A stretch of DNA of 64,000 nucleotides from Streptomyces diastaticus subsp. diastaticus (GTDB taxonomy: Bacteria > Actinomycetota > Actinomycetes > Streptomycetales > Streptomycetaceae): the NCBI RefSeq assembly GCF_011170125.1, contig NZ_BLLN01000003.1, forward strand, positions 1,622,501-1,686,500. The letters run 5' to 3'. This document shows positions 15,654-24,804 of the stretch, piece after piece. The position numbers and the translations under genes are program-made. The notes beneath the pieces are model-generated. The model did not search any database. It saw only the letters and a program-made list of their open reading frames with translations, and was not told where the DNA came from. Every line of letters starts with the position of its first letter. Position 1 is the first letter of the stretch.

Positions 15654-16868
15654 TCACCAGGTGACGGGCAGGGCGAGCGGGTAGCGCCAGATGGAGGTGG
15701 CGTTCCACTCGACGTCACCGGCCGGCACGGCGAGCGCCAGGTCGGGGAAGCGACGCAGCAGCGTGGAGAGGGCGATCTCCAGCTCCATCACCGCGAGCGG
15801 TGAGCCGAGGCAGTGGTGAGAGCCCCAGCCGAAGGTCATGTGCGGGACGGCGGGCCGGTCGAGGTCGATCTCGTCGGGCCGCTCGAACTTCTCACCGTCG
15901 CGGTTGGCGGTCAGGTACGACACGTGCACCGTGTCCCCGGCGCGGATCAGGGCGCCGCCCAGCTCCACGTCCTCGGTGGCGATCCGGGGGATGCCCACGC
16001 CCTTGCGGAACGGGATGTGGCGCAGCAGCTCCTCGAGGACGCGGGGCAGCGAGCCGGGGTCGTGCCGCAGCCGCTCGCGGATGTCGTCGCGGGTCAGCAG
16101 CAGGTAGGAGATGTTGCCCAGCTGGTAGGTGGTGGTGTCCTGGCCGGTGATGAGCAGCACCATCGCCATCACGGTCAGCTCGTCGTCGCCGAGCATCTCG
16201 CCGCCCTCCCGGGCGGTGGCGAGGGTGCTGATCATGTCGGCGCCGGGGGAGCGGCGGCGCTCGGCGGTGAGGCGCGCGAAGTACTCCCGCAGCTCGCCCT
16301 TGGCACGGACGGCGGCGTCCTTCCCGGCCGGGCCCATGTTCATCATGGTCATCGCGTGGGCCCGCAGCCAGTGCCGGTCGGCCTCCGGGATGTCCAGTAC
16401 CTCGCAGATCGTCACCAGCGGCAGCGGCAGCGCCAGGTGGGCGAAGAGGTCGGTGGGCGAACCGGCCCGCGCCATGCCGTCGAGCAGACCGTCGACCACC
16501 GACTGGGTGCGGCCGCGCATCCGCTCCAGGTGGCGCGGGGCGAACGACTGCCGTACCAGCCGCCGCAGCCTGCTGCTGTCCGGCGGGTCCATCAGGTTGA
16601 TGGCGCCCGACTGGACGATCGGCTCCGGAGTCATCCGGGGGAAGTCCTTGCCGGTGACGGCGTTGCGGCTGAACCTGCGGTCGGTGGTGACCGTCCGCAC
16701 GTCCTCGTACCGGGTCACCAGCCAGGCGTCGCCCTCGCCGTACGGCATCCGGATCCGCGCCACCCGCTCCTCGCTCCGCAACATGCCGAGCAGTGCCGGA
16801 TCGAAGTCGAGTCCCTCGGCGAAGTCGAACGGACACGTCGGTACGTCGGGTACGGCTTCAGTGCTCAC
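15654..16868 (-). CDS. Cytochrome P450, CYP158/P-450mel type
   Basis: 404 residues from GTG 16868. Motifs: the oxygen-binding I-helix LLITGQDTTTYQ near residue 245, EELLR (ExxR), and the haem-binding loop FGWGSHHCLGSPLA with the Cys ligand near residue 356. CYP158-type enzymes oxidatively couple flaviolin made by RppA products into dimeric or polymeric pigments. The gene is first in the rppA operon, 87 bp upstream of it, as in the rppA-P450mel pair of other streptomycetes. Confidence 0.9.
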   Translation of the reverse strand: MSTEAVPDVPTCPFDFAEGLDFDPALLGMLRSEERVARIRMPYGEGDAWLVTRYEDVRTVTTDRRFSRNAVTGKDFPRMTPEPIVQSGAINLMDPPDSSRLRRLVRQSFAPRHLERMRGRTQSVVDGLLDGMARAGSPTDLFAHLALPLPLVTICEVLDIPEADRHWLRAHAMTMMNMGPAGKDAAVRAKGELREYFARLTAERRRSPGADMISTLATAREGGEMLGDDELTVMAMVLLITGQDTTTYQLGNISYLLLTRDDIRERLRHDPGSLPRVLEELLRHIPFRKGVGIPRIATEDVELGGALIRAGDTVHVSYLTANRDGEKFERPDEIDLDRPAVPHMTFGWGSHHCLGSPLAVMELEIALSTLLRRFPDLALAVPAGDVEWNATSIWRYPLALPVTW

Positions 16869-17208
16869 GGCGGCGGCCCTTCAGTCGGTCCTGGATGTGC
16901 TCACGCGGATCAGGCGTGTCCTTCTCGACGCCGCACCGGGGACGGGAGGGGTATGCCACGCGGGGCCGGTGGCGATACCTGACGTCCCACGGACAGCCGA
17001 ACACGCGCCATCCGGTAGGGCCTGGTGTACCCCTGCCCCGGCCGTGAAACCGGCGGACGGGCCGGACTCCCTCCCCCGGAGGAGCGCACCACGGCACACC
17101 GGCCCGCCACCCGCGCGCCCTTGCCGGGAACGGGTCCGCGCCGCCGTCGAACACCCGCCCGGGCCAACCCGGGGCGCAGCCCACCCCCGAGGACGGTCCA
17201 ATGGACCG
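16869..17208. other. Divergent intergenic region
   Basis: 340 bp between the P450 start (minus) and the osmoprotectant permease start (plus). It must hold both promoters, but no clear -35/-10 pair, riboswitch or strong palindrome was found by eye. Confidence 0.5.
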
Positions 17209-17892
17209 ATGAGCACGCCCGCGCCGGACGACTGCCTGGCCCGCAACACCTGGATCTGCGGCGAGTACCTGAGCACCCGCCGCACCATCCTTCTCGACGC
17301 CGTGCTCGAACACCTCCAGCTCACCGCCGTGCCCGTGGCGATCGCGCTGGTGCTCGCCGTGCCGCTGGCCGTCGTCGCCCGCCGGTGGAGCAAAGCGGCC
17401 GGGCCGGTGCTGGCCGTGACGACGGTCCTGTACACCATCCCCTCGCTGGCGATGTTCTCCCTGCTGCTGCCGCTGTACGGGCTGTCCGCCTCGCTGGTCG
17501 TCGCCGGGCTGGTCCTCTACTCGCTGACGCTGCTGGTGCGCAACATCCTCGCCGGACTGCGCGCCGTCCCCGAGGAGACCCGGCAGGCGGCACGCGGCAT
17601 GGGGTACGGGCCCGTACGGCTGCTGCTCACCGTCGAACTGCCACTGGCGCTGCCGGCCGCGATGGCCGGACTGCGGATCGCCACCGTCTCCGCCGTCTCC
17701 CTCGTCACGATCGGCGCCATCGTCGGCTTCGGAGGGCTCGGCAACCTCATCTACGCGGGGATGAACACCTACTTCAAGGCGCAGGTCCTCACCGCCTCGG
17801 TGCTCTGCGTGGTCATCGCCGTCGCCGCCGACCTGCTCCTCCTCGGCGTCCAGCGGCTCCTCACCCCCTGGGCCAGGGCGGGTGCCCCGTGA
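17209..17892 (+). CDS. Osmoprotectant ABC transporter permease (OpuCB/ProW type)
   Basis: 227 residues from ATG 17209, preceded by GAGGACGG; another ATG at 17201 meets a stop after two codons. Six hydrophobic segments, with the permease loop RQAARGMGYGPVRLLLTVEL, PLALPAAMAGLR and a late IGAIVGFGGLGNLIYAGM, are diagnostic of BPD_transp_1 permeases in glycine betaine/choline importers. It is gene 1 of a three-gene rightward operon and overlaps gene 2 by GTGA. It forms the membrane channel together with that second permease. Confidence 0.9.
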   Translation: MSTPAPDDCLARNTWICGEYLSTRRTILLDAVLEHLQLTAVPVAIALVLAVPLAVVARRWSKAAGPVLAVTTVLYTIPSLAMFSLLLPLYGLSASLVVAGLVLYSLTLLVRNILAGLRAVPEETRQAARGMGYGPVRLLLTVELPLALPAAMAGLRIATVSAVSLVTIGAIVGFGGLGNLIYAGMNTYFKAQVLTASVLCVVIAVAADLLLLGVQRLLTPWARAGAP

Positions 17893-18560
17893 CCACCCTC
17901 GCCGAGGCCTGGCGCTGGCTCACCGACCCGGCCCACTGGAGCGGCGACGGCGGCATCGCCCAGCGGCTCGTCGAGCATGTCGTCCTCACCGGCGTCTGCC
18001 TCGCCGTGAGCTGCCTGCTCGCGCTGCCCGTCGCGCTGGTCCTCGGCCACCTCGGCAAGGGCGGCGCCCTCGCCGTCAACCTCGCCAACATCGGCCGGGC
18101 CGTCCCCACCTTCGCCGTCCTCGTGCTGCTCCTGCTCACCCCCGTGGGCCGCTGGAGCGAGGGCCCCACCGTCGTCGCCCTCGTCCTCTTCGCGATCCCC
18201 CCGCTGCTCACCAACGCCTACGTCGGCATGCGCGGCGTCGACCGGGACACCGTCCGGGCCGCCACCGGCATGGGGATGACGGGACGGCAGGTGCTGACCG
18301 GGGTGGAGCTGCCGCTCGCCCTGCCCATGATCATGACCGGTGTCCGGATCGCCGCCACCCAGCTCGTCGCCACCGCCACCATCGCCGCGCTCGCCGGAGG
18401 CGGCGGCCTGGGCCGCGTCATCACCGCCGGGTTCAACCTCGCCAGCACCCCGCAGGTGGTCGCCGGAGCCGTCCTCGTCGCCGCCCTCGCCCTCGCCGTC
18501 GAAGGCGCCTTCGTCCTCGCCGAACGGCTCTCCCCGCCCTGGGCCCGGGGGAGTGGCTGA
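17889..18560 (+). CDS. Osmoprotectant ABC transporter permease (second subunit)
   Basis: 223 residues starting at GTG 17889, coupled to the first permease. Visible segments: ANIGRAVPTFAVLVLLLLTP, AIPPLLTNAYVGMRG, and the ATPase-contact loop AATGMGMTGRQVLTGVELPL followed by ATIAALAGGGGLGRVITAGF. This is a paralogue of the preceding permease, giving the heterodimeric channel seen in OpuB/OpuC systems. The product is an inner-membrane protein. Confidence 0.9.
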   Translation: MTTLAEAWRWLTDPAHWSGDGGIAQRLVEHVVLTGVCLAVSCLLALPVALVLGHLGKGGALAVNLANIGRAVPTFAVLVLLLLTPVGRWSEGPTVVALVLFAIPPLLTNAYVGMRGVDRDTVRAATGMGMTGRQVLTGVELPLALPMIMTGVRIAATQLVATATIAALAGGGGLGRVITAGFNLASTPQVVAGAVLVAALALAVEGAFVLAERLSPPWARGSG

Positions 18561-19504
18561 TGCGCGCCCGCGCCCTGTTCACCGCACTGCTGCTGACCGC
18601 CTGCACCGCCTGCGCGAGCGGGCCCACCCTGGAGGACCAGGGCGAGGTCACCGCACCGCCCGGCGACAGTTCCCGCCTCACCGTGGGCTCCGCCGGGTTC
18701 ACCGAGTCCGACCTGCTCGCCCAGATGTACTCCCTGCTGCTGCGCCAGGCCGGCTACGAGACGCAGATCATCACCGTCGCCAACCGAGAGCTGTACGAAC
18801 CCGCGCTGGAGAGCGGCCGCGTCGACGTCGTCCCCGAGTACGCGGCGACCTTCGCCGACTGGCTCAACGCCAAGCAGAACGGACCCGACGCCGAGCCCGT
18901 CGGCTCGCCCGGCCTCGCCACCACGATGAAGGCGCTGCGCCGCCTCGCCACCCCGCGCGGCCTCACCGTCCTCGAACCCGGCAAGGCCGTCGACCAGAAC
19001 GCCTTCGCCGTCACCCGCGAGTTCGCCGCCGAGCACTCCTTGCGCACCCTCAGCGACCTCGGCGCCTCCGGCGTCCCGGTCCGCCTCGCGGCGGGCGACG
19101 AGTGCGTCTCCCGGCCGTACTGCCGGCCGGGGCTGGAGAGGACGTACGGCATCGACGTCACCGCCGTCGACCCCAAGGGCGTCGGCACCACCCAGGCCAA
19201 GCGGGCGGTGCAGAGCGGCCAGGACCACATGGTGCTCACCACCACGACCGACGCCACCCTCGACGCCTTCGGTCTGGTCCTGCTGGAGGACGACAGGAGA
19301 CTCCAGAACGCCGACGCCGTCGTCCCCGTCGTCAACCGCGCCCGCGCGGGGAACGAGCGGGTCGCCCGTTCCCTCGACGCCCTCGCCCCGGTCCTCACCA
19401 CCGCCGACCTCGCCGACCTCAACCGGCAGGTCGACAGCTGGCGGCGGCTGCCCGAGGACGTGGCCCGCGCCTACCTGGAGGAGAAGGGGCTGCTCGGCTC
19501 CTGA
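18560..19504 (+). CDS. Glycine betaine/choline-type substrate-binding lipoprotein
   Basis: 314 residues from ATG 18560, sharing one base with the preceding stop. The N-terminus MRARALFTALLLTACTAC is a signal peptide with candidate lipobox cysteines. The mature part starts near LTVGSAGFTESDLLAQMYSL and shows OpuAC/OsmX-type features: LYEPALESGRVDVVPEYAAT and KGVGTTQAKRAVQSGQDHMV. It would capture compatible solutes outside the membrane and pass them to the two upstream permeases. The substrate (betaine, choline, carnitine) is not resolved. Confidence 0.88.
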   Translation: MRARALFTALLLTACTACASGPTLEDQGEVTAPPGDSSRLTVGSAGFTESDLLAQMYSLLLRQAGYETQIITVANRELYEPALESGRVDVVPEYAATFADWLNAKQNGPDAEPVGSPGLATTMKALRRLATPRGLTVLEPGKAVDQNAFAVTREFAAEHSLRTLSDLGASGVPVRLAAGDECVSRPYCRPGLERTYGIDVTAVDPKGVGTTQAKRAVQSGQDHMVLTTTTDATLDAFGLVLLEDDRRLQNADAVVPVVNRARAGNERVARSLDALAPVLTTADLADLNRQVDSWRRLPEDVARAYLEEKGLLGS

Positions 19505-19512
19505 GACCCGTC

Positions 19513-20676
19513 TCAGGCGTCCGTCACCGAGTCGAACGCCACCTCGCCGCGCGGCACGCCCTTCGCGTCCGACTCCACCGAGCGGCGCAGCGCCTCGTGC
19601 AGCTTGGCCGGGGTCAGCACGCCGAGGAAGCGGTCCCCGTCGAGCACTGCCACCCACCCGGCGTCGTGCTGGAGCATCACCCCGAACGCCTGCTTCAGCG
19701 GCACCCCCACCGGCACCCACGCCCCCATCCGCCGGGCCAGTTCCCGCACGGTCCGCCCCTCCGGCGCCGAGCCGAGTTCCTCCAGCCCCACCCAGCCGTG
19801 CAGGTGCCCGCCGGGGTCCAGCACCACCGCCCACCGCGCCCCGCGCTCCCGCAACCGGGCCGCCGCCCGCCGGGCCTCCTCGTCGCTCCGCGCGACCGGC
19901 GGCTCCTCCACGTCGCCGGGCTCGACCGCGGTCACCGACAACCGCTTCAGCCCCCGGTCGGCGCCGACGAACTCCGCGACGTAGCCGTCCGCGGGACGGC
20001 CGAGCACCGCCGCCGGGCTGTCGTACTGCTCGATGCGGCCCCGGCCGTAGACGGCCATGCGGTCGCCCAGGCGGACCGCCTCCTCGATGTCGTGGGTGAC
20101 CAGCAGCACCGTGGTGCCCAGCGAGCGCTGGATGGCGGTGAACTCGTTCTGCAGCCGCTCGCGCACCACCGGGTCGACGGCACCGAACGGTTCGTCCATC
20201 AGCAGCACCGGGGGGTCCGCCGCCAGGGCACGGGCCACGCCCACCCGCTGCCGCTCGCCGCCCGAAAGCTGCGCCGGATAGCGGTCCGCGAACTCCGCCG
20301 GGTCCAGCCCCACCAGCTCCAGCAGCTCCTTCGCCCGGTCCCGCGCCCGGCTCCGCCGCCACCCCGTGAGGGCCGGCACCGTCGCCGTGTTGTCCAGCAC
20401 CGTGCGGTGCGGGAACAGGCCGACCTGCTGGATCACGTAGCCGATGCGGCGGCGCAGGCGGACCGGGTCGAGGGCCATGACGTCCTCGCCGTCGACCAGG
20501 ACCCGGCCCGAGGTGGGCTCGGTGAGGCGGTTGACCATCATCATCGTGGTCGTCTTGCCGCACCCCGACGGCCCCACCAGCGTCACCAGTTCGCCCCGCT
20601 CCACCTCGAAGGAGAGCCCGTCGACCGCCACCGTGCCGTCCGGGTAGCGCTTGGAGACCTCCTCGAAGCGGATCAT
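19513..20676 (-). CDS. Osmoprotectant ABC transporter ATP-binding protein with CBS domains
   Basis: 387 residues, ATG 20676. Walker A GPSGCGKTTT at about residue 35, Q-loop YVIQQVGLFPHRT, signature LSGGERQRVGVARAL, Walker B VLLMDEPFGAVD and switch His in VTHDIEEAV. Two CBS-like segments occupy residues about 255-370 (for example WAVVLDPGGHLHGWVGLEEL and WVAVLDGDRFLGVLTPAKLH), which in OpuA/OpuC sense ionic strength. It is convergent with the binding-protein gene, only 8 bp between stops, so it is transcribed separately from its permeases. This is unusual for a four-part importer. Confidence 0.9.
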   Translation of the reverse strand: MIRFEEVSKRYPDGTVAVDGLSFEVERGELVTLVGPSGCGKTTTMMMVNRLTEPTSGRVLVDGEDVMALDPVRLRRRIGYVIQQVGLFPHRTVLDNTATVPALTGWRRSRARDRAKELLELVGLDPAEFADRYPAQLSGGERQRVGVARALAADPPVLLMDEPFGAVDPVVRERLQNEFTAIQRSLGTTVLLVTHDIEEAVRLGDRMAVYGRGRIEQYDSPAAVLGRPADGYVAEFVGADRGLKRLSVTAVEPGDVEEPPVARSDEEARRAAARLRERGARWAVVLDPGGHLHGWVGLEELGSAPEGRTVRELARRMGAWVPVGVPLKQAFGVMLQHDAGWVAVLDGDRFLGVLTPAKLHEALRRSVESDAKGVPRGEVAFDSVTDA

Positions 20677-20805
20677 GGCCTCACGCTAGCCGCGCCCCAC
20701 CGGCCGCGCCGCCCGGTGGCACCCGTACGGCCGCGGCCGGCGGCCCTGTGCTGAACTGGGCCCGGGTACCAGCCGCACCACCGCACCACCTCCAGGGGAG
20801 ACCAC

Positions 20806-22119
20806 GTGTCCGACACGCGCACCGCCACCTACCGCCAGCCCGGCGTCGTCCTCACCGACCACCGCTTCAGCGTCCCCCTGGATCACGACGAGCCCGACGG
20901 CGAGCGGATCGAGCTGTACGGCCGCGAGGTGGTCGCCGCCGAACGCGAGGGGATGCCGCTGCCCTGGCTCCTCTACCTCCAGGGCGGCCCCGGCTTCGGC
21001 GCCCACCGTCTCGTCGGCCGCCCGCACTGGCTCGGCCGCGCCCTCAGCGAGTTCCGGGTACTCCTCCTCGACCAGCGCGGCACCGGGGCGTCCACCCCGG
21101 CGAACCGGCAGACGCTCCCGCTGCGCGGCGGCCCCGAGGAGCAGGCCGACCACCTCACCCACTTCCGCGCCGACTCCATCGTCCGCGACTGCGAGGCGAT
21201 CCGCCCCGGCCTCACCGGCGGGGCCCCCTGGACCGTTCTCGGCCAGAGCTTCGGCGGCTTCTGCACCACCACCTACCTCTCCACCGCGCCCGAGGGCGTC
21301 GCCACCGCCCTGTTCACCGGCGGCCTGCCCGCCCTCGACGGGCACGCCGACGACGTCTACCGCGCCGCCTATCCGCGCGTCATCCGCAAGAACGAGGCGC
21401 ACTACGCCCGCTACCCGCAGGACGTGGAGCGCGCCCGACGCATCGCCGCCCACCTGCTGGAGAAGCCGGTCGAACTCCCCGGCGGCCACCTGCTGACCGC
21501 CGAGGCGTTCCAGTCGCTCGGCATCCTGCTCGGCTCCGGCGACGGCAGCCACCACCTCCACTTCCTCCTGGAGGACGCCTTCGTCCGGGTCCCCGGCGGC
21601 CACGCACTCTCCGACGCCTTCCAGGAACAGGTCCGCGGCCACCTCTCGTACGCCGCCAACCCCCTGTACGCCCTCCTTCACGAGGCGATCTACGCCCAGG
21701 ACGACCGGCCCACCGCCTGGGCGGCCGAGCGGGTGCGCGGTGAGTTCCCGCGCTTCGACGCGGCCCGCGCCCTCGCCGGGGACGAGCCCGTCCTGTTCAC
21801 CGGGGAGACCATCCACCCCTGGCAGTTCACCGCCGACCCCGCGCTGCGCCCGCTGCGCGAGACCGCCGGCATCCTCGCCGCCCGCACCGACTGGACCCCG
21901 CTCTACGACCCGGAGCGGCTCGCCGCCAACGAGGTGCCCGCCGCGGCGGCCGTCTACCACGAGGACATGTACGTCGACACCGCCGACTCCCTGCGCACCG
22001 CCGCCGCCATCCGCGGTCTGCGTCCCTGGGTCACCAACGAGTACGAGCACGACGGCGTGCGCGCCGGCGGCCCGCGCGTCCTCGACCGCCTCCTGGCCCT
22101 CGCCCGCGACCGCGCCTGA
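20806..22119 (+). CDS. Alpha/beta hydrolase, prolyl aminopeptidase-like (family S33)
   Basis: 437 residues, GTG 20806 with AGGGGAG upstream. LLYLQGGPGFGAHRL is the oxyanion-hole HGGPG-like motif near residue 65. The nucleophile elbow is TVLGQSFGGFCTT near residue 147. A C-terminal EYEHDGVRAGG supplies the catalytic His. This pattern and length fit the S33 prolyl aminopeptidases, which remove N-terminal proline. No signal peptide, so cytosolic. It is single, divergent from the ATPase gene. Confidence 0.82.
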   Translation: MSDTRTATYRQPGVVLTDHRFSVPLDHDEPDGERIELYGREVVAAEREGMPLPWLLYLQGGPGFGAHRLVGRPHWLGRALSEFRVLLLDQRGTGASTPANRQTLPLRGGPEEQADHLTHFRADSIVRDCEAIRPGLTGGAPWTVLGQSFGGFCTTTYLSTAPEGVATALFTGGLPALDGHADDVYRAAYPRVIRKNEAHYARYPQDVERARRIAAHLLEKPVELPGGHLLTAEAFQSLGILLGSGDGSHHLHFLLEDAFVRVPGGHALSDAFQEQVRGHLSYAANPLYALLHEAIYAQDDRPTAWAAERVRGEFPRFDAARALAGDEPVLFTGETIHPWQFTADPALRPLRETAGILAARTDWTPLYDPERLAANEVPAAAAVYHEDMYVDTADSLRTAAAIRGLRPWVTNEYEHDGVRAGGPRVLDRLLALARDRA

Positions 22120-22174
22120 CGGCCGAAGGGGCTCAGAGAGCGCGCCCGCCGCCCGCCCGTCCTACGCTTGCCCC

Positions 22175-22906
22175 ATGGCCGAACAGCTCGCCCCCATGCC
22201 CGAGGACTGGCAGCGCGCCCTCGCGGTCGTCGCCCACCCCGACGACCTGGAGTACGGGTGCGCGGCCGCCGTCGCCCACTGGACCGACGGCGGCCGCGAG
22301 GTCACCTACGTCCTGGCGACGCGCGGGGAGGCCGGGATCGACAGCCTCGAACCGGACATCAGCGGCCCGTTGCGCGAACAGGAGCAGCGCGCCTCGGCCG
22401 ATGTGGTCGGTGTCGGCGCCGTGGAGTTCCTCGACCACCGCGACGGCGTGATCGAGTACGGCCCCGCGCTGCGCCGCGACATCGCCGCCGCCATCCGCCG
22501 CCACCGCCCCGAACTCGTCATCACCCTCAACCACCGCGACACCTGGGGCGGCACCTACCGCAACACCCCCGACCACGTCGCCGTCGGCCGTGCCGCGCTG
22601 GACGCCGCCGCCGACGCGGGCAACCGGTGGATCTTCCCGGAGCTGGGCGCCGAGGGCCTGGTCCCGTGGGACGGGGTCCGCTGGGTCGCCGTCTTCGGCA
22701 GCGACCGGCCCACCCACGCGGTGGACGCCGGGCCCGGTCTGGAACGCGGCATCCGCTCCCTGCTGGCCCACCGCACCTACGTCGAGGCGCTCACGGAGGA
22801 GGAGCCGGAGCAGTACTGCCGCAAGCTGCTCACCGAGGGTGTCCGGCGGGCCGCCGACCGGTTCGGCGGAAAGCCCGCCGTCACCTTCGAACTCTTCCCC
22901 TGCTGA
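22175..22906 (+). CDS. PIG-L family deacetylase
   Basis: 243 residues from ATG 22175. The zinc-binding AHPDDLEYGCAAA lies near residue 21, with the second ligand region ITLNHRDTWGGTYRNTPDHV near 120. The family deacetylates N-acetylglucosamine-linked substrates such as mycothiol precursors (MshB, Mca). The sequence resembles the LmbE-like group without a defined substrate. It lies 55 bp after the S33 gene and could be cotranscribed. The catalytic acid is Asp in HPDD. Confidence 0.85.
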   Translation: MAEQLAPMPEDWQRALAVVAHPDDLEYGCAAAVAHWTDGGREVTYVLATRGEAGIDSLEPDISGPLREQEQRASADVVGVGAVEFLDHRDGVIEYGPALRRDIAAAIRRHRPELVITLNHRDTWGGTYRNTPDHVAVGRAALDAAADAGNRWIFPELGAEGLVPWDGVRWVAVFGSDRPTHAVDAGPGLERGIRSLLAHRTYVEALTEEEPEQYCRKLLTEGVRRAADRFGGKPAVTFELFPC

Positions 22907-22929
22907 GCCGCGCCGGGAGCTCCGCCGCT

Positions 22930-22963
22930 TGCCGGAACGGCACCCCCTGTTGCCGATGCGGCA
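22930..22963. promoter_or_regulatory. Tandem palindromic operator of the XRE-cupin gene
   Basis: Two copies of TGCCG-N3-CGGCA (22930-22942 and 22951-22963), exactly 21 bp apart centre to centre, that is two helical turns, end 10 bp before the regulator start codon. The layout suits cooperative binding of two dimers and autoregulation. Confidence 0.65.
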
Positions 22964-22973
22964 CCATGGGTCC

Positions 22974-23609
22974 ATGAGCCCCCGCGCGCACCGCCCCGCC
23001 CTGCCCGAGCCCACCCCGTCCCCGGCCGACACCGACACCGTCCTCGCCGGGGTCGGTCCGCGCCTGCGCGCCCTGCGCAAGGAGCGCGGCGCCACCCTCG
23101 CGGGCCTCTCCGCCGCCACCGGCATCTCGGTCAGCACCCTCTCCCGCCTGGAGTCCGGCAACCGGCGCCCCAGCCTCGAACTGCTGCTGCCCATCGCCGC
23201 CGCCCACGACGTCCCCCTCGACCGCCTGGTCGGCGCGCCGCCGGCGGGCGACCCGCGGGTCCGCATGGAACCCATCGAGCAGGGCAACCGCACCGTCATC
23301 CCGCTCAGTCGCCGCCCCGGCGGCCTCCAGGCGTTCAAGTGGGTGCTGCGCCCGGGCGAGCGGTGCGACCCCGCCGAGGAGCAGCGCACCCACGAGGGGT
23401 ACGAGTGGCTCTACGTGATCTCCGGGCGGCTCCGGCTGCTCCTCGGCGAGCACGACTTCGAACTCGGCGAGGGCGAGGCCGCCGAGTTCGACACCCGCCT
23501 GCCGCACTGGTTCGGAGCCGTCGGCGACCACCCGGCCGAGGTGCTCAGCCTCTTCGGACCGCAGGGGGAGCGGATGCATGTACGGGCGCGCCCGAAGTCG
23601 GCCCGCTGA
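22974..23609 (+). CDS. XRE family regulator with C-terminal cupin
   Basis: 211 residues from ATG 22974. The helix-turn-helix is near residues 25-80: LRALRKERGATLAGLSAATG, ISVSTLSRLESGNRRPSLEL. The C-terminal cupin_2 domain, residues about 130-195, has HEGYEWLYVISGRLRLLLG and GEAAEFDTRLPHWFGAVG. HTH-cupin regulators sense small metabolites and often repress an adjacent gene and themselves. A tandem palindrome lies right before the start. No Shine-Dalgarno is obvious, so translation may begin near the transcript 5' end. Confidence 0.9.
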   Translation: MSPRAHRPALPEPTPSPADTDTVLAGVGPRLRALRKERGATLAGLSAATGISVSTLSRLESGNRRPSLELLLPIAAAHDVPLDRLVGAPPAGDPRVRMEPIEQGNRTVIPLSRRPGGLQAFKWVLRPGERCDPAEEQRTHEGYEWLYVISGRLRLLLGEHDFELGEGEAAEFDTRLPHWFGAVGDHPAEVLSLFGPQGERMHVRARPKSAR

Positions 23610-23693
23610 CGTCCCCGGCCGCACGCGCGGCGAGCCCGGCCGGCCACCGCGTGTGCCCGGGGCCGATCGGTGGGCGAGAACGGTTCCCCTCGG

Positions 23694-23712
23694 CCAAGCG
23701 ACCGCTTAGTAT
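23694..23712 (+). promoter_or_regulatory. TetR-like operator overlapping a -10 element
   Basis: AAGCG-AC-CGCTT (23696-23707) is a near-perfect small palindrome of the kind bound by TetR regulators of acyl-CoA genes. TAGTAT (23707-23712) fits a -10 hexamer. The -35 region is weak. It precedes the quinone oxidoreductase/acyl-CoA dehydrogenase operon by about 125 bp. Confidence 0.5.
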
Positions 23713-23835
23713 GCGGCGGAGTCCGGTGTGCCGTCCGCGCCACCCGCCCGGGGCGCGGACCGTGCGTGCCGGACGGGGGCGCCCGCGTCCCCGCATCCGA
23801 GACGCCCGCGACACGTACCGCAGTGGAGGCCCGCA

Positions 23836-24804
23836 ATGCAGGCATGGCAAGTGCACCGGAACGGTGAGCCCCGCGAGGTGATGACCCTGTCCGACACCGC
23901 CCGTCCCGAGCCGGGCCCCGGGCAGGTTCGCCTGAAGGTCCGGGCCGCCGACGTCAACTTCCCCGACGCCCTGCTCTGCCGCGGCGAGTACCAGGTCCGC
24001 CCGCCGCTCCCGTTCACCCCGGGTGTGGAGATCTGCGGGGAGACCGAGGACGGGCGCAGGGTGCTCGCCACCACCGCCCTGCCGCACGGCGGCTTCGCCG
24101 AGTACGCCCTCGCCGAGGAGGCCGGACTGCTGCCCGCGCCCGACGCCCTGGACGACGCCGAGGCCGCCGCCCTGCACATCGGCTACCAGACCGGCTGGTT
24201 CGGGCTGCACCGCCGGGCGCACCTCCAGGCCGGTGAGACCCTTCTGGTGCACGCCGCCGCGGGCGGCGTGGGCAGCGCCGCCGTCCAGCTCGGCAAGGCC
24301 GCCGGCGCTCGCGTCATCGGCGTCGTCGGCGGCCCCGAGAAGGTCCGTGTCGCCGAGGAACTCGGCTGCGACCTGGTCGTCGACCGCCGGCAGACCGACT
24401 TCGTCGCCGCCGTGAAGGAGGCCACCGGCGGCAAGGGCGCCGACGTCGTCTACGACCCGGTCGGCGGCGAGGCCTACACCAAGTCCGCCAAGTGCGTGGC
24501 CTTCGAGGGGCGCATCGTCGTCGTCGGCTTCGCCAGCGGCAGCATTCCCGCCCCCGCCCTCAACCACGCCCTGGTGAAGAACTACGCGATCCTCGGCCTC
24601 CACTGGGGCCTGTACGCCGTGAAGGACCCCGCCTCGATCGGTGCCTGCCACGCCGCCCTCACCGAACTCGCCACCAAGGGCAGCGTCAAGCCGCTGGTCA
24701 GCGACCGCGTCCCGCTCGCCGACGCCGCCGACGCGGTCCAGCGCGTCGCCGCCGGCACCACCACGGGCCGCCTCGTCGTCCTCCCGGAAGGAGCGGCCGC
24801 GTGA
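23836..24804 (+). CDS. NADPH:quinone oxidoreductase-like protein (zinc-free MDR)
   Basis: 322 residues, ATG 23836 with GGAGGC upstream. The GroES-like N-terminus contains DVNFPDALLCRGEYQV and FTPGVEICGETEDG. The nucleotide-binding domain has HAAAGGVGSAAVQLGKAAGA near residue 140 and DVVYDPVGGEAYTKSAK. Zinc ligands are absent, as in QOR/CAA43-type reductases. It is translationally coupled (GTGA) to two acyl-CoA dehydrogenases, implying a role in an acyl-CoA or enoyl substrate route rather than general quinone reduction. Cytosolic. Confidence 0.88.
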   Translation: MQAWQVHRNGEPREVMTLSDTARPEPGPGQVRLKVRAADVNFPDALLCRGEYQVRPPLPFTPGVEICGETEDGRRVLATTALPHGGFAEYALAEEAGLLPAPDALDDAEAAALHIGYQTGWFGLHRRAHLQAGETLLVHAAAGGVGSAAVQLGKAAGARVIGVVGGPEKVRVAEELGCDLVVDRRQTDFVAAVKEATGGKGADVVYDPVGGEAYTKSAKCVAFEGRIVVVGFASGSIPAPALNHALVKNYAILGLHWGLYAVKDPASIGACHAALTELATKGSVKPLVSDRVPLADAADAVQRVAAGTTTGRLVVLPEGAAA

